From a virus: 64,000 bases of DNA. The notes under the pieces were generated by a model. The model worked only from the letters and a program-made list of their open reading frames with translations, made no database searches and had not been told where the DNA came from. Below are positions 34,414 through 42,794 of the stretch, piece after piece. The position numbers and the translations under genes are program-made. Every line of letters starts with the position of its first letter. Position 1 is the stretch's first letter. The stretch is from IMG/VR virus record IMGVR_UViG_3300011113_000784, positions 1 through 64,000 of that record; one strand, written 5' to 3'.

Positions 34414-36201
34414 ATGGACATGATAACTTTGACTGAAGAAACCGAAGAAAAGGATTCTTCTTTATTTTCATATTACAAATATCCCTTTGAAAAATTCAAT
34501 GTTGTTCAAAGCACTGTCTTAGAACATTATCAAACTCCTAATAATTTTATTATCGCTTCTGCCACCAACAGTGGAAAAACTGTCATGGCAGAGTTTTTCT
34601 TGTTCGACGCTTTAACTGCAAAGAATAAAAAAGCCATTTATTTGTGTCCTCTTAAGTCTCTTGCAGCTGAAAAGCATACTGCTTGGTCAGATGAGTCTCA
34701 TCCATTCCACAAAAGCAAAATCAGACTTATGGCAGGAGATGAAGAAAAGACACATACCGGCAATCTTATTGTCGCAACTATTGAAAGTTTTTGTCACAAG
34801 GTCAGAACAGAACCAAATTGCTTTGATGATGTGGAAGTCATCATTGTAGATGAAGCCCACATGCTTGGCACTGATGATCGTGGTGCTACACTTGAGTTTG
34901 CTCTAACAGAATTTGCTAGAAAGAATAGTGCCAAGATTGTGTTCTTAAGCGGCACATTGCCAAATGCTAATCAAATAGCAGAATGGCTATCTGTCCTCAA
35001 TAAAAGAAAAACAATGGTTCTTAATTCCACATATAGGGCTGTTCCTCTCAATATTCATTATCGAAGATATGACACTTCCTTGAATCAAGGAACTAATCCT
35101 ATTGATATGTTTGATTCGATAATCAAAATTTGTGATAAGAACAGTTCAGACAAAATACTTGTTTTTGTTCATTCTAAAAATTTGGGGAAAAGGTTGGTTA
35201 AATACATTGGCGAAAGAGGCTTAGAAGCAAAGTTTCATTCCGCCGATCTTGTTGCTTCTAAAAGAAAGGCGCTTGAGAAGGAATTCAAAGAAGGCTCTCT
35301 CCGATTACTTGTTGCAACAAGCACTCTTGCTGCGGGCGTGAATCTTCCTGCCAGAAGGGTAATTATTGCTGGTGTTGTGAGAGGAAATCAATTAGTAGAA
35401 AAGTCTGAAATATTTCAGATGATTGGTCGTAGTGGCAGAAAAGGAATTGATGAACAGGGCGATGCTTATATCTTTTTTCCTGACAACAAAATCACTTTGG
35501 TAAATGAATACAAAAAGGTTGATAATGTTGTTTCAAAGTTATTTATAACAAATGATGATCTTGAATATCATAAGCTTGCTGGTCACATTCTTTCTTTAAT
35601 CTATTTAGAGAAAAAACTTAGCTTTAATAAGATATGGAATGTTTTAAACAATACATTTGGTGCTTGCTCTGGCAAGATGAAATCTGATTACTTGCAGAAC
35701 ACATTAGATCGATTAGTATCAATGAAATTCATTGAACTTATAAATGATGATTACAAGATAAGAAAGCTAGGAATTCCAAGCGTATTGTTTTTCATTGACC
35801 CCTATGACATGAATGTTTGGGTTAAAAGTTTTTCTCGTTATTTTGCTGGATCTTTGAGAAAAGACTCTTTAGTCACTTATTATCTTTCGTTGATACCATC
35901 TAATACAAAATCATTTATTACAGAAGAAGAGAAATTGTTCTGTCGTCAATATTCTGACAGGCTTCGTGAGTTGCTTGGAAACAATTTTATTGAAACTTCT
36001 GCAATAAAATATGGTTATCTTTATTATTGCCTATTAAACAATAGATCTACAGCAATGTTGTCTCCTTTGATTCCTGCTGCGGCTAAGGATTTTGGCAGGA
36101 TTTGTGCTTGTTTAAACATGCTTTCCAAGATTTGTCAATGGAAGTGCGAAAACAATTTCTTCACAGATCTTAAGGAAAGATTTCATCGCAAAAAAGTTTA
36201 A
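34414..36201 (+). CDS. Ski2/Hel308-type SF2 helicase
   Basis: This 595-residue helicase has motif I SATNSGKT (about 49-56), Ia YLCPLKSLAAEK, motif II VDEAH (about 146), motif III LSGTLPN, and motifs V/VI STLAAGVNLP and QMIGRSGRKG. The Ski2-like family unwinds DNA forks or RNA duplexes. The C-terminal part lacks a recognisable full Hel308 ratchet but is helical. The promoter position suggests that ATG 34420, six bases downstream, is the true start. Confidence 0.85.
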   Translation: MDMITLTEETEEKDSSLFSYYKYPFEKFNVVQSTVLEHYQTPNNFIIASATNSGKTVMAEFFLFDALTAKNKKAIYLCPLKSLAAEKHTAWSDESHPFHKSKIRLMAGDEEKTHTGNLIVATIESFCHKVRTEPNCFDDVEVIIVDEAHMLGTDDRGATLEFALTEFARKNSAKIVFLSGTLPNANQIAEWLSVLNKRKTMVLNSTYRAVPLNIHYRRYDTSLNQGTNPIDMFDSIIKICDKNSSDKILVFVHSKNLGKRLVKYIGERGLEAKFHSADLVASKRKALEKEFKEGSLRLLVATSTLAAGVNLPARRVIIAGVVRGNQLVEKSEIFQMIGRSGRKGIDEQGDAYIFFPDNKITLVNEYKKVDNVVSKLFITNDDLEYHKLAGHILSLIYLEKKLSFNKIWNVLNNTFGACSGKMKSDYLQNTLDRLVSMKFIELINDDYKIRKLGIPSVLFFIDPYDMNVWVKSFSRYFAGSLRKDSLVTYYLSLIPSNTKSFITEEEKLFCRQYSDRLRELLGNNFIETSAIKYGYLYYCLLNNRSTAMLSPLIPAAAKDFGRICACLNMLSKICQWKCENNFFTDLKERFHRKKV

Positions 36202-36204
36202 TCA

Positions 36205-36234
36205 TGCTCCTTTAGTTAAAGGCTTTTAGGAGCA
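36205..36234 (+). promoter_or_regulatory. Leader hairpin occluding a ribosome-binding site
   Basis: TGCTCCT (36205-36211) pairs with AGGAGCA (36228-36234), hiding the AGGAG of the gene starting at 36239. An alternative inner hairpin CCTTT/AAAGG would free it, so a two-state switch is possible. Confidence 0.55.
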
Positions 36235-36238
36235 ATTT

Positions 36239-36862
36239 ATGTCAGCAGAAAAGTTTTACACAGGAAAATTGGTAAAGCCCAAGCTGATTAAGTTCACCCA
36301 TGAAAATTCAGAAAAAATTGCTTATAAAGTTTGTATAGAAGCAGATGAATATAATCTTTGTGTAGAAAGTGCCCGTAATATGTGGGCTAATAAGAAAAAA
36401 GGATCATATGGTAAAGGATTGGTTAATACCGAAGATGATCCCTATCGTACAGAAAGAACGGGAAAACTTGGAGAAATGGCTTTTTCTAAGATATTTCAAT
36501 TTCCTGTAGATCTCACCTATCGTGAAGGTGGAGATGACCAAGACTTTCTTTGTAATGGAAAGAAGATCAACATCAAAACCAGTACGAAGAAACCTTGGTA
36601 TGCCGCTGGCTTGGTCACTGCTGGACATTATCGAGGACAAGACTTTGTGCCTTTAGAAATCAAACATGATTATTATGTGTTTGGTTATATCGAAATGGAA
36701 GACAAAAAAGCCAACATCGCTTCAGTTGTGTTTGTTGGAGGTTGTGATAAAAACACATTAATCAATAGAGAAATTAAAAGAGCGATTAAAGGGCATCACA
36801 TGAACTATCAGATTTCTTATTCTGAATTAACAGACATTAATAAGATTTCTTTTAATCAGTAG
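36239..36862 (+). CDS. PD-(D/E)XK endonuclease-like protein
   Basis: This 207-residue protein has the order GKLGEMAFSKIF (conserved E), GGDDQDFLCNGKKINIKTS (D then x-x-K in an I-x-I-K-T-S strand), as in restriction-endonuclease-like phage enzymes. The usual second acidic residue of D/E-x-K is N here, so activity should be viewed with caution. The leader hairpin could regulate translation. It overlaps the converging Cys-rich gene by 11 bases. Confidence 0.55.
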   Translation: MSAEKFYTGKLVKPKLIKFTHENSEKIAYKVCIEADEYNLCVESARNMWANKKKGSYGKGLVNTEDDPYRTERTGKLGEMAFSKIFQFPVDLTYREGGDDQDFLCNGKKINIKTSTKKPWYAAGLVTAGHYRGQDFVPLEIKHDYYVFGYIEMEDKKANIASVVFVGGCDKNTLINREIKRAIKGHHMNYQISYSELTDINKISFNQ

Positions 36863-37091
36863 GTTTTCCGAAAAAGTTTTCTGGATATTCCATTTTAACT
36901 ACTTTTTCGCCTTTGACTTCTTCTTCCCAAAAGCGTACCTGCTCCACAGGTACGCCTAGTTCAATATAATGACAATTGTCGTTTGCGTTAACTGGCATGT
37001 TAACATTTTTGCCTTCATATAATATGTTTACTTTGCAAGTTTTATTGTTTTTGTCGAAACAAAAACAATTTTTGCATTTTTTGTTATTCAT
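36852..37091 (-). CDS. Cys-rich small protein
   Basis: This 79-residue protein has CKNCFCFD, a further Cys eight residues later and a fourth within DNCHYIE, which could bind a metal, followed by GVPVEQVRFWEEE. No ribosome-binding site is evident; a hairpin of the GTGTA...TACAC type lies directly upstream. Confidence 0.5.
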   Translation of the reverse strand: MNNKKCKNCFCFDKNNKTCKVNILYEGKNVNMPVNANDNCHYIELGVPVEQVRFWEEEVKGEKVVKMEYPENFFGKPTD

Positions 37092-37096
37092 GACTA

Positions 37097-37119
37097 GTGT
37101 AGTCTGAGTACACGCTTCT
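37097..37119 (-). promoter_or_regulatory. Hairpin element GTGTA...TACAC
   Basis: A five-base stem with a seven-base loop followed on the plus strand by GCTTCT, like the element at 1513-1535. It lies just upstream of ATG 37091 on the minus strand. Confidence 0.4.
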
Positions 37120-37167
37120 CATTTATTTATGATAGTGTGTCAAAGTAAAAAGTCAAAGGGTTTCAAC

Positions 37168-37815
37168 ATGAAGAACATCATTATTGGTTTGTTCGGACAA
37201 GCAGCTTGTGGCAAAGACACGATTGCTAACATTTTGACACCAAGGCTTTGGCAATATATTGATTATGAAAAGCCATTAGTTAGAAAAGTAGCTTTTGCAT
37301 ACAATGTCAAAAAAATATTTTGCGATTATTTCGATGTTGACATGGATTTTATTGAGCAATGGAAAAGGAATCCAGAACCACCTCCCGGTTTTTTGATGAA
37401 TGTTAGGCAATCACTTCAGATGATTGGTGATGGATTCAGAAAGATCAAAAGTTCTATATGGATTGATAAAGTGATCGACAAAGTAGCAAATGTTGTCATC
37501 ACAGATGGTCGCTATCTTAACGAAGCAAATACTATTAAACAAAAAGGTGGAATAAATATTTTAGTTAATCGCCCTTCACATAGAAATAATGACCAAAATG
37601 ATAGCGAAAAGATTATGGGAGAAGTATCGGAATATTTTACAACCAAGAATGTTTGCGGATATTTAGTTAGTGAAAAATATCCAATGTTTGATTACTGTTT
37701 GAACAATAATGGAGACATACAAGACCTTGAAAAAAAGGTTGTCAACAGCTTGATTCCTTTTATTATTAAAAAATTTGAATTAGAAGAGGTTTTACTTGTG
37801 GAAAAGGGCAAGTAA
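37168..37815 (+). CDS. Deoxynucleoside monophosphate kinase
   Basis: This 215-residue P-loop kinase starts MKNIIIGLFGQAACGKDTIA, with the Walker A GQAACGKDT. SLQMIGDGFRK and VVITDGRYLNEAN match phage dNMP kinases of the T4 gene 1 type, which phosphorylate dNMPs to dNDPs. ATG 37168 has AAAGGG upstream and is preferred to ATG 37129. It completes the nucleotide pathway of RNR, dCMP deaminase and ThyX. Confidence 0.8.
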   Translation: MKNIIIGLFGQAACGKDTIANILTPRLWQYIDYEKPLVRKVAFAYNVKKIFCDYFDVDMDFIEQWKRNPEPPPGFLMNVRQSLQMIGDGFRKIKSSIWIDKVIDKVANVVITDGRYLNEANTIKQKGGINILVNRPSHRNNDQNDSEKIMGEVSEYFTTKNVCGYLVSEKYPMFDYCLNNNGDIQDLEKKVVNSLIPFIIKKFELEEVLLVEKGK

Positions 37816-38439
37816 TTATTTTAACTTTTTCAAAGCGTTTTCAGTCATGACGATGAATTCCCAATTTCTTTTTTTGCAGTAGATATTTGCTGCTTTCCAT
37901 TTGGCAATGTTTTTATCCCATTTTGTTTGTGATTTAGGTTTTATTTCCCACAATTCTATTTTACCGTCAACATATTCTACTAATATATCAGGAATATAAT
38001 TGTGTGTTCCTCCATTGAAGGAATATTCTATTTGTAAGCTTTCAGCTTTGTATCTTTTTACTTTTTTGTTCTTTTCTAAATGTTTTATGAATTTAAGTTC
38101 TAAGCCGCTTCGAAAAAAGATATCGCAATGGTTTTTTTCTGAATAGAAATTTCCTTGCTTAAATTTAGTGATCTTTTTGCCAGTCTTTTTTCCTTTTTTT
38201 TTTATATCACGAATGATAAGCGCCCTTGTTTGGGTTCCGGGCGGGATGACTTCGCTTATGTGTTTGGAACGGTAATGAGCAATTAAATCTCTTGTGGGTA
38301 TTTCACAAGAAGGACAAATAACATAATCATCGCCTTCTTTATGTTCGGTGACAATATGTGCCCTGAGAAGATCTAATTGATCGTAACTTTGTTCACAAAC
38401 GAAACAACAATAGTTTCTATTTAGAATTTTTTTGTCCAT
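37816..38439 (-). CDS. Zinc-finger plus TnsA-like nuclease
   Basis: This 207-residue protein has two C2H2 zinc fingers (CFVCEQ...HIVTEH and CPSCEI...HYRSKH, about residues 12-65). A TnsA-like PD-(D/E)XK domain follows: FFRSGLELKFIKHLE, HNYIPDILVEY, KIELWEIKPKSQ (E, D, ExK). This combination suggests a sequence-specific DNA endonuclease, such as a homing-type or head/genome-processing enzyme. ATG 38439 has TATATATT five bases upstream; the start is 18 bases from the divergent tagged gene. Confidence 0.6.
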   Translation of the reverse strand: MDKKILNRNYCCFVCEQSYDQLDLLRAHIVTEHKEGDDYVICPSCEIPTRDLIAHYRSKHISEVIPPGTQTRALIIRDIKKKGKKTGKKITKFKQGNFYSEKNHCDIFFRSGLELKFIKHLEKNKKVKRYKAESLQIEYSFNGGTHNYIPDILVEYVDGKIELWEIKPKSQTKWDKNIAKWKAANIYCKKRNWEFIVMTENALKKLK

Positions 38440-38457
38440 GTAATAATATATATTTCT
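38440..38457. promoter_or_regulatory. Divergent late-like promoter
   Basis: An 18-base gap between ATG 38439 (minus) and GTG 38458 (plus) holds TATATATT on each strand, five and three bases from the start codons. No ribosome-binding site exists on either side. Confidence 0.5.
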
Positions 38458-38823
38458 GTGAAAACTTTTATCCAATATATTACCGAAGAAAGAAAGAATT
38501 CAGACTTTATGACAAGTTTGAATCTTTTGAACATTGATCCTAAAACAGCGGAAAAAGCTATTGAAAAAGTACCTTCTGTATTTTCACAAGCTATTTATGG
38601 TGATGATGAAATTGGCACTTCCGTTTTTGATGTGAAAAAAGTTGGTAAAAACTACATCATGAAAAACAGAAATGTTTTTGGTAATTTAACTTATAAAAAT
38701 CATGTTCCATCAAAATTGAAAATTAACACAATAGTAACGCCAACTTTTGTTGATTATTTGAAAAACCAAGGAATTGTTGGCGCTGAAAAATATAATGATT
38801 TTTTAAAAGGTAAGAAAGCATGA
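38458..38823 (+). CDS. Small protein with capsid-targeting-like N-terminus
   Basis: This 121-residue protein starts at GTG and reads MKTFIQYITEERKN, nearly the T4 internal-protein leader. The body is basic and mixed alpha/beta (DVKKVGKNYIMKNRNVFG). No ribosome-binding site; TATATATT ends three bases upstream. It is the first of three overlapping genes (38458, 38820, 39029). Confidence 0.6.
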   Translation: MKTFIQYITEERKNSDFMTSLNLLNIDPKTAEKAIEKVPSVFSQAIYGDDEIGTSVFDVKKVGKNYIMKNRNVFGNLTYKNHVPSKLKINTIVTPTFVDYLKNQGIVGAEKYNDFLKGKKA

Positions 38824-39032
38824 CAGGGTTTAAAAAATGGTTACAGGTGGATGAAGTGGCTACTAGCACAGCAGATGTAGCTCATTTTGCTATGCCTATC
38901 GGTGCTGGCATGATAACCAGAAAATTCCCTCAGTTTTTTAGTGTTGGACAATATGGATTTGGCGGACCTCTTCAACAATTGACCGATACGGATTATGTCA
39001 AACCAAAGAAAAAGAAGAAAGGCAATTCATGA
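38820..39032 (+). CDS. Small protein with capsid-targeting-like N-terminus
   Basis: This 70-residue protein starts MTGFKKWLQVDEVATS and ends in a Lys-rich tail (KPKKKKKGNS). ATG overlaps the previous stop (ATGA), indicating coupled translation. The middle is Gly/Phe-rich. Function unknown; probably a DNA-binding internal protein judging from its basic tail. Confidence 0.5.
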   Translation: MTGFKKWLQVDEVATSTADVAHFAMPIGAGMITRKFPQFFSVGQYGFGGPLQQLTDTDYVKPKKKKKGNS

Positions 39033-39652
39033 GAAGTTTTATTGATTTTATAGAAGATAAAGACATTAATCAAATTTCTGAAGAAATTTTGCATCATTTG
39101 GCTTATCAGAGCAATTTTGTTAACATTTACAATGTTCTTGAAGAGATATTTGTCGCCCAATATGGCGAAAAGAACAAAATACATATTGTTGAAGCATTTG
39201 AAAATCAGCCATCTGCTGCTTCACAAATGGGTCGTGGTGCCCTTGGTTTAGGAAAAGCTGCTTTAGGCGGTCTTGGCGCTGGTATTGGCGGTTTTGCAGG
39301 CGGTATCGCAGGCGGCATAGGTGGTGCCCTTGGTGGCGCTTATAGAGGTATGTTTGGCGGTAAAAGCCAACCAGAATCAAAAGGAGGAGTAGCCGCAGGA
39401 GCCGCACCCGGTATGCGTATGGCAAAAGCTGGTATAGAACAAGCTAAAAAATCATGGCAAAAACTTGGTATGCAAGAAATGATTGGAAAGTATAGAATTG
39501 CTGCTAAAGCTTTGTCAGATTATCAAATGGCTTTGAAGAACATGCCAAATATAGAAGGATTGAGAAAGCAAATAATTGATTTAAAAAATCAACTTGTTTA
39601 TGTGACAAGCAATATTGAACAATCACTCAAAAAACAAGGTCTTTTAGATTAA
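39029..39652 (+). CDS. Gly-rich internal-protein-like, capsid-targeting-like N-terminus
   Basis: This 207-residue protein starts MRSFIDFIEDKDIN. A Gly/Ala repeat region (about 70-120, GGFAGGIAGGIGGALGGAYRG) could insert in or span a membrane. The C-terminal third is coiled coil. The GGALGGAYRGMFGG stretch resembles GGALKGLYHGFRAG in the gene at 43653-45014. AGAAAGG precedes ATG. A head-packaged protein acting on the host envelope during entry is a possibility. Confidence 0.55.
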   Translation: MRSFIDFIEDKDINQISEEILHHLAYQSNFVNIYNVLEEIFVAQYGEKNKIHIVEAFENQPSAASQMGRGALGLGKAALGGLGAGIGGFAGGIAGGIGGALGGAYRGMFGGKSQPESKGGVAAGAAPGMRMAKAGIEQAKKSWQKLGMQEMIGKYRIAAKALSDYQMALKNMPNIEGLRKQIIDLKNQLVYVTSNIEQSLKKQGLLD

Positions 39653-39765
39653 AATTATTTGAGTTGCTGCATACATAATTATGGAGGTTTCGATCTCCGT
39701 AATGTTAAAATCTTAATAAAAAATACTTAGAAAATTTTACAATTAGTCATATGACAGGTTTCTTG

Positions 39766-39798
39766 GCGGGGGTTCCTAAAAACCCCCGCTTTTTTTTT
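39766..39798 (+). terminator. Intrinsic terminator before thyX
   Basis: GCGGGGGTT pairs perfectly with AACCCCCGC across six bases and is followed by a run of T. The upstream segment 39653-39765 holds no gene; it contains one further stem-loop (ATTATGGAG/CTCCGTAAT, 39681-39706). Confidence 0.9.
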
Positions 39799-39824
39799 GC
39801 ATTGTTTCTTTACTATGCTATAAT
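39797..39824 (+). promoter_or_regulatory. Sigma-70-like promoter for thyX
   Basis: TTGCAT, 16 bases and TATAAT, directly after the terminator T-run and 24 bases before ATG 39849. Confidence 0.65.
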
Positions 39825-39848
39825 GTCGAATCTACAGAGGATTATGTA

Positions 39849-40718
39849 ATGGATGCTTTTTCGCTTCTGCCCACCACCAAAATTGATTGTTTGGACAAAG
39901 GGTTTGTCCAAATTGTTGATGTGATGCCACGGGAGATCCCCGAAGGTCAAACCTGCGATTACGCAATCTGTCAAGCTGCAAGAGTTTCGTATGGAGATGG
40001 AACTAAAACTGTAAATGAAGATAAAGGATTAGATCGTTATTTGATGAGACACAGCCATACGACTCCAAATGAAATGATTGTTTTTAAATACAGAATTAAA
40101 GTTCCCATTTTTATTGCTAGACAAATGACACGGCACAGAATGATTTCGCTGAATGAGGTGTCAGGAAGATATTCCGTTATGAAAGATGATTTCTATATTC
40201 CAAGATCTGAAGAAATAAGGGCACAATCAAAAACAAATAAACAAGGATCTGATGGCGCACTAGAAAAAGATCAAGCAGAAATTTATGCTCAATCTATTGA
40301 AAAACATTGTCGTGATTCATATGATATTTATTTGAAAATGATTGAATCTGGCGTATCGAGAGAACAAGCAAGAATGGTTTTACCTTTAAATTTGTATACT
40401 GAATTTTACTGGAAGCAAGATTTACATAATTTATTGCATTTTTTATCGTTAAGAACAGATTCACATGCTCAATACGAGATTCAAGTTTACGCCAATGCTA
40501 TGTTAGATTTAATAAGACCTCTCGTTCCTTGGACAATTGAGGCATGGGATGATTATCATGTCATGCGTGGAGCTGTTAAATTAACACGATTGGAAAAGGA
40601 AGCTTTAATTGAATTTATGCAAAACAAAAATTGTCAGGCTCCAGATATAAAAACGGACAACAAAAGAGAACAGGCTGAATGGAAAGAGAAAGCAAAAAAA
40701 TTAGGATTCAGTGATTGA
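39849..40718 (+). CDS. thyX: FAD-dependent thymidylate synthase ThyX
   Basis: This 289-residue enzyme has the ThyX signature RHRMISLNEVSGRYS (about 96-110), then QARMVLPLNLYTEFYWKQDL and LRTDSHAQYEIQVYA. It methylates dUMP to dTMP with methylenetetrahydrofolate and FAD. With dCMP deaminase, RNR and dNMP kinase it forms a full phage-encoded thymidylate supply. It has its own promoter after an intrinsic terminator. Confidence 0.93.
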   Translation: MDAFSLLPTTKIDCLDKGFVQIVDVMPREIPEGQTCDYAICQAARVSYGDGTKTVNEDKGLDRYLMRHSHTTPNEMIVFKYRIKVPIFIARQMTRHRMISLNEVSGRYSVMKDDFYIPRSEEIRAQSKTNKQGSDGALEKDQAEIYAQSIEKHCRDSYDIYLKMIESGVSREQARMVLPLNLYTEFYWKQDLHNLLHFLSLRTDSHAQYEIQVYANAMLDLIRPLVPWTIEAWDDYHVMRGAVKLTRLEKEALIEFMQNKNCQAPDIKTDNKREQAEWKEKAKKLGFSD

Positions 40719-40739
40719 TTTTTGCTATATACAATAATT

Positions 40740-40763
40740 CCCCTAACTAATTTAGTTAAGGGG
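40740..40763 (+). promoter_or_regulatory. Leader hairpin over a ribosome-binding site
   Basis: CCCCTAACTA pairs with TAGTTAAGGGG with a one-base bulge. The GGGG ribosome-binding site of the gene at 40771 lies in the second arm. Confidence 0.55.
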
Positions 40764-40770
40764 AAAAATT

Positions 40771-41199
40771 ATGAGCTTTGATAATTTCTATCGATATGTT
40801 TCTCTTGGTTTAAGTTCATTGACGCTTTTTGGTGTTATGATCTTGGTAAGCGCCAAGATGCCAAATAATTCTGGTTCAAAAATTAGTGAAACAGAATTAC
40901 AATCTCAACTTGCAACAAAAACATTGTATCTTGACAATGTAAACTGGATTCTTTCTAAGAATCCAGAGATTACAATTGTTGACAATCAGGTGTCAGATGG
41001 AATCAATGTCATATTTCATGAAGTGAAAGACACAAAGAATATTAGACTTGCTGATCCTAAGTTTTCCATGAAAGAAGATGATAAGACCGATAATGTTTTG
41101 GTTAAGATGCGAGCTTTTTGTAAGTCTTTAGCTGAAAATGTAAAGGGAAGGATGATTGTCACTAAGACATCTGTTATTGATTCAAGAATTTCAGAATAA
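40771..41199 (+). CDS. Membrane-anchored hypothetical protein
   Basis: This 142-residue protein has one N-terminal transmembrane helix (YVSLGLSSLTLFGVMILV, about residues 9-26) and a soluble C-terminal domain with alternating strands. No family is recognised. The GGGG ribosome-binding site is in a stem-loop, suggesting regulated or low translation. Confidence 0.55.
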   Translation: MSFDNFYRYVSLGLSSLTLFGVMILVSAKMPNNSGSKISETELQSQLATKTLYLDNVNWILSKNPEITIVDNQVSDGINVIFHEVKDTKNIRLADPKFSMKEDDKTDNVLVKMRAFCKSLAENVKGRMIVTKTSVIDSRISE

Positions 41200-41200
41200 T

Positions 41201-41216
41201 TTTGCTGACCAGCAAA
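41201..41216. terminator. Short hairpin between converging genes
   Basis: TTTGCT and AGCAAA form a six-base stem with a four-base loop between converging stops at 41199 and 41229. No T-run. Confidence 0.3.
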
Positions 41217-41228
41217 GGATTACTATGG

Positions 41229-41513
41229 TCATGTCGGGCACAATAGTTTGGATTTGTTTTTCTTAAAATAATATTTGGAGGAAGATGGACGATTTTGAAG
41301 AGGAAGAAAGTTTTGAGAATTATTTAATTGTGATGGTTCTGACTTTTCTTTTTTGGCTTCTTCTTCTTTACTCTTTGCATCAAGTGTTTTGATCAACTCT
41401 TTGATTTCAGCTTTTTCAATTTCCTCTTTGCTAGGAAATTTTACGACTGGTGGCTCTTGAGCTAAGCAAATGCTTGATGCAAAGAGACATGTAAGAATTA
41501 TTCTATTTATCAT
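41229..41513 (-). CDS. Small exported protein
   Basis: This 94-residue protein has a clear signal peptide (MINRIILTCLFASSICLAQ, probable signal peptidase I cleavage after CLA) and a charged Lys/Glu-rich mature part. It is the last gene of a three-gene minus-strand cluster whose other products are another exported protein and a papain-like protease; it overlaps the protease gene by four bases. Confidence 0.6.
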   Translation of the reverse strand: MINRIILTCLFASSICLAQEPPVVKFPSKEEIEKAEIKELIKTLDAKSKEEEAKKEKSEPSQLNNSQNFLPLQNRPSSSKYYFKKNKSKLLCPT

Positions 41514-42793
41514 TCCTCGATGCCTTCAACGGCATTTGTCACAGTTTTTACTATCGCATCAAGAATGTCTTGACCATACAATTCAACTATTTTTGGCAGG
41601 ATGTTTTTAACTACCAGCTTTAGAAGCACGGTAGAAATTCCACCCATCTTTTGGTCTTTGAGCATTTCTTGCACTTGTTCTTTGCTAAGGGCACTAGCAC
41701 CCAAAGTTTTTTCGGTTTGATAATTAGCTTGCATTTTGATTTCAGACAACATGCTGAGTAAGAAATCAAGCACATTTGGACCAAATTTCTTAATCATTTC
41801 CATGATGAAGGATACAGAAAAATTACTTCTTAATCCTTCAGCAATAGTTGAAAGAACTTCTGGACCATATTTGCCCACTAAATCGGTCACATCGCTTGCT
41901 GCCATGCCTTTGCTGATGGCATCGTTCTTAAGGTCTTCTACTTCATTTTCTGGATAAAAGTACTTCGTAGTTGACATGTCTGACTCCATAGAGGTTTTAA
42001 CTACTGGAACATCATCTGCTTTGTTTGGATCGTTTGGATCATCCAAAACTCCTTGGAATGCAAAACAATCTAGCTCTCTACCACCAAAAGCTTCTTTTCT
42101 TAGATAGCAATAGCCTTTGATACCAAAATTAGAACCCCAGCTATTTTGGACTTTTACTAACCAGCCATACTTGGGGTGGTTTTTTAAACCACAAGCAAGC
42201 ATTGAGTGTCCACCAAGAACACCTCTAGCAAGAGGAGCAATGCCTTCTGAATCTACGCTAGTAAAATTATCGCCAACATTGATTCCTATGTTGACGACAA
42301 AGCCAAGATTCAAGGCTTGACAAATTTGATTAAATGATGTGCATTTATAGGCTTGATCTAGTTTAAATCTTGCTGCATTATCATATGCTGCCTTGGTCAA
42401 GCTTTTCTTGTAATAAACTTTATCACTTGGGAATGCATCGGTCTCACAAATGCCATATTTCATAGATGCGCTCATGGCATCAGAAATATAAGCACCATCA
42501 TCTGCTCCACCATTAATCAATGCATACATGAAAAATGGGTTGAAATTCTTTTCAACATTTTGACGCTGCTTATAAAGTATTTCCATGCCTGTAGCTGTGG
42601 CATGAGCTACGCAACTACTTGTATTTCTTTGATTTAAAATTCGGTGGCTTTCCCAAGACAGATCAATATCTCTAAGGGGCAAGGGATCTGCACCCATGAA
42701 AGTTGTGCCGAATAGAGGCAAATCATTTTCTGGGCTAGGCTTATAAGAAAGTACACGATAATATCCATCAAAAAATATTGCTGGAAAACTCAT
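41510..42793 (-). CDS. Papain-like (C1) cysteine peptidase
   Basis: This 427-residue protein has the C1 catalytic triad in order: C61 in NTSSCVAHATATG, H196 in GVLGGHSMLACG and N217 in VKVQNSWGSNFG. The NSWG motif is diagnostic. The C-terminal 180 residues are helical with repeated LVGKYGPEVL / MIKKFGPNVLDFL / IVELYGQDIL units. No signal peptide is seen although both flanking genes have one. Cleavage of host surface proteins, or protection of the lysing cell, are possible roles. Confidence 0.8.
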   Translation of the reverse strand: MSFPAIFFDGYYRVLSYKPSPENDLPLFGTTFMGADPLPLRDIDLSWESHRILNQRNTSSCVAHATATGMEILYKQRQNVEKNFNPFFMYALINGGADDGAYISDAMSASMKYGICETDAFPSDKVYYKKSLTKAAYDNAARFKLDQAYKCTSFNQICQALNLGFVVNIGINVGDNFTSVDSEGIAPLARGVLGGHSMLACGLKNHPKYGWLVKVQNSWGSNFGIKGYCYLRKEAFGGRELDCFAFQGVLDDPNDPNKADDVPVVKTSMESDMSTTKYFYPENEVEDLKNDAISKGMAASDVTDLVGKYGPEVLSTIAEGLRSNFSVSFIMEMIKKFGPNVLDFLLSMLSEIKMQANYQTEKTLGASALSKEQVQEMLKDQKMGGISTVLLKLVVKNILPKIVELYGQDILDAIVKTVTNAVEGIEE

Positions 42794-42794
42794 T

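Noticed and set aside
39681-39706. tRNA-like T-arm (GGAG, TTTCGAT, CTCC)
   Set aside because: Loop length is eight, not seven, and no acceptor, D or anticodon arms can be drawn around it.
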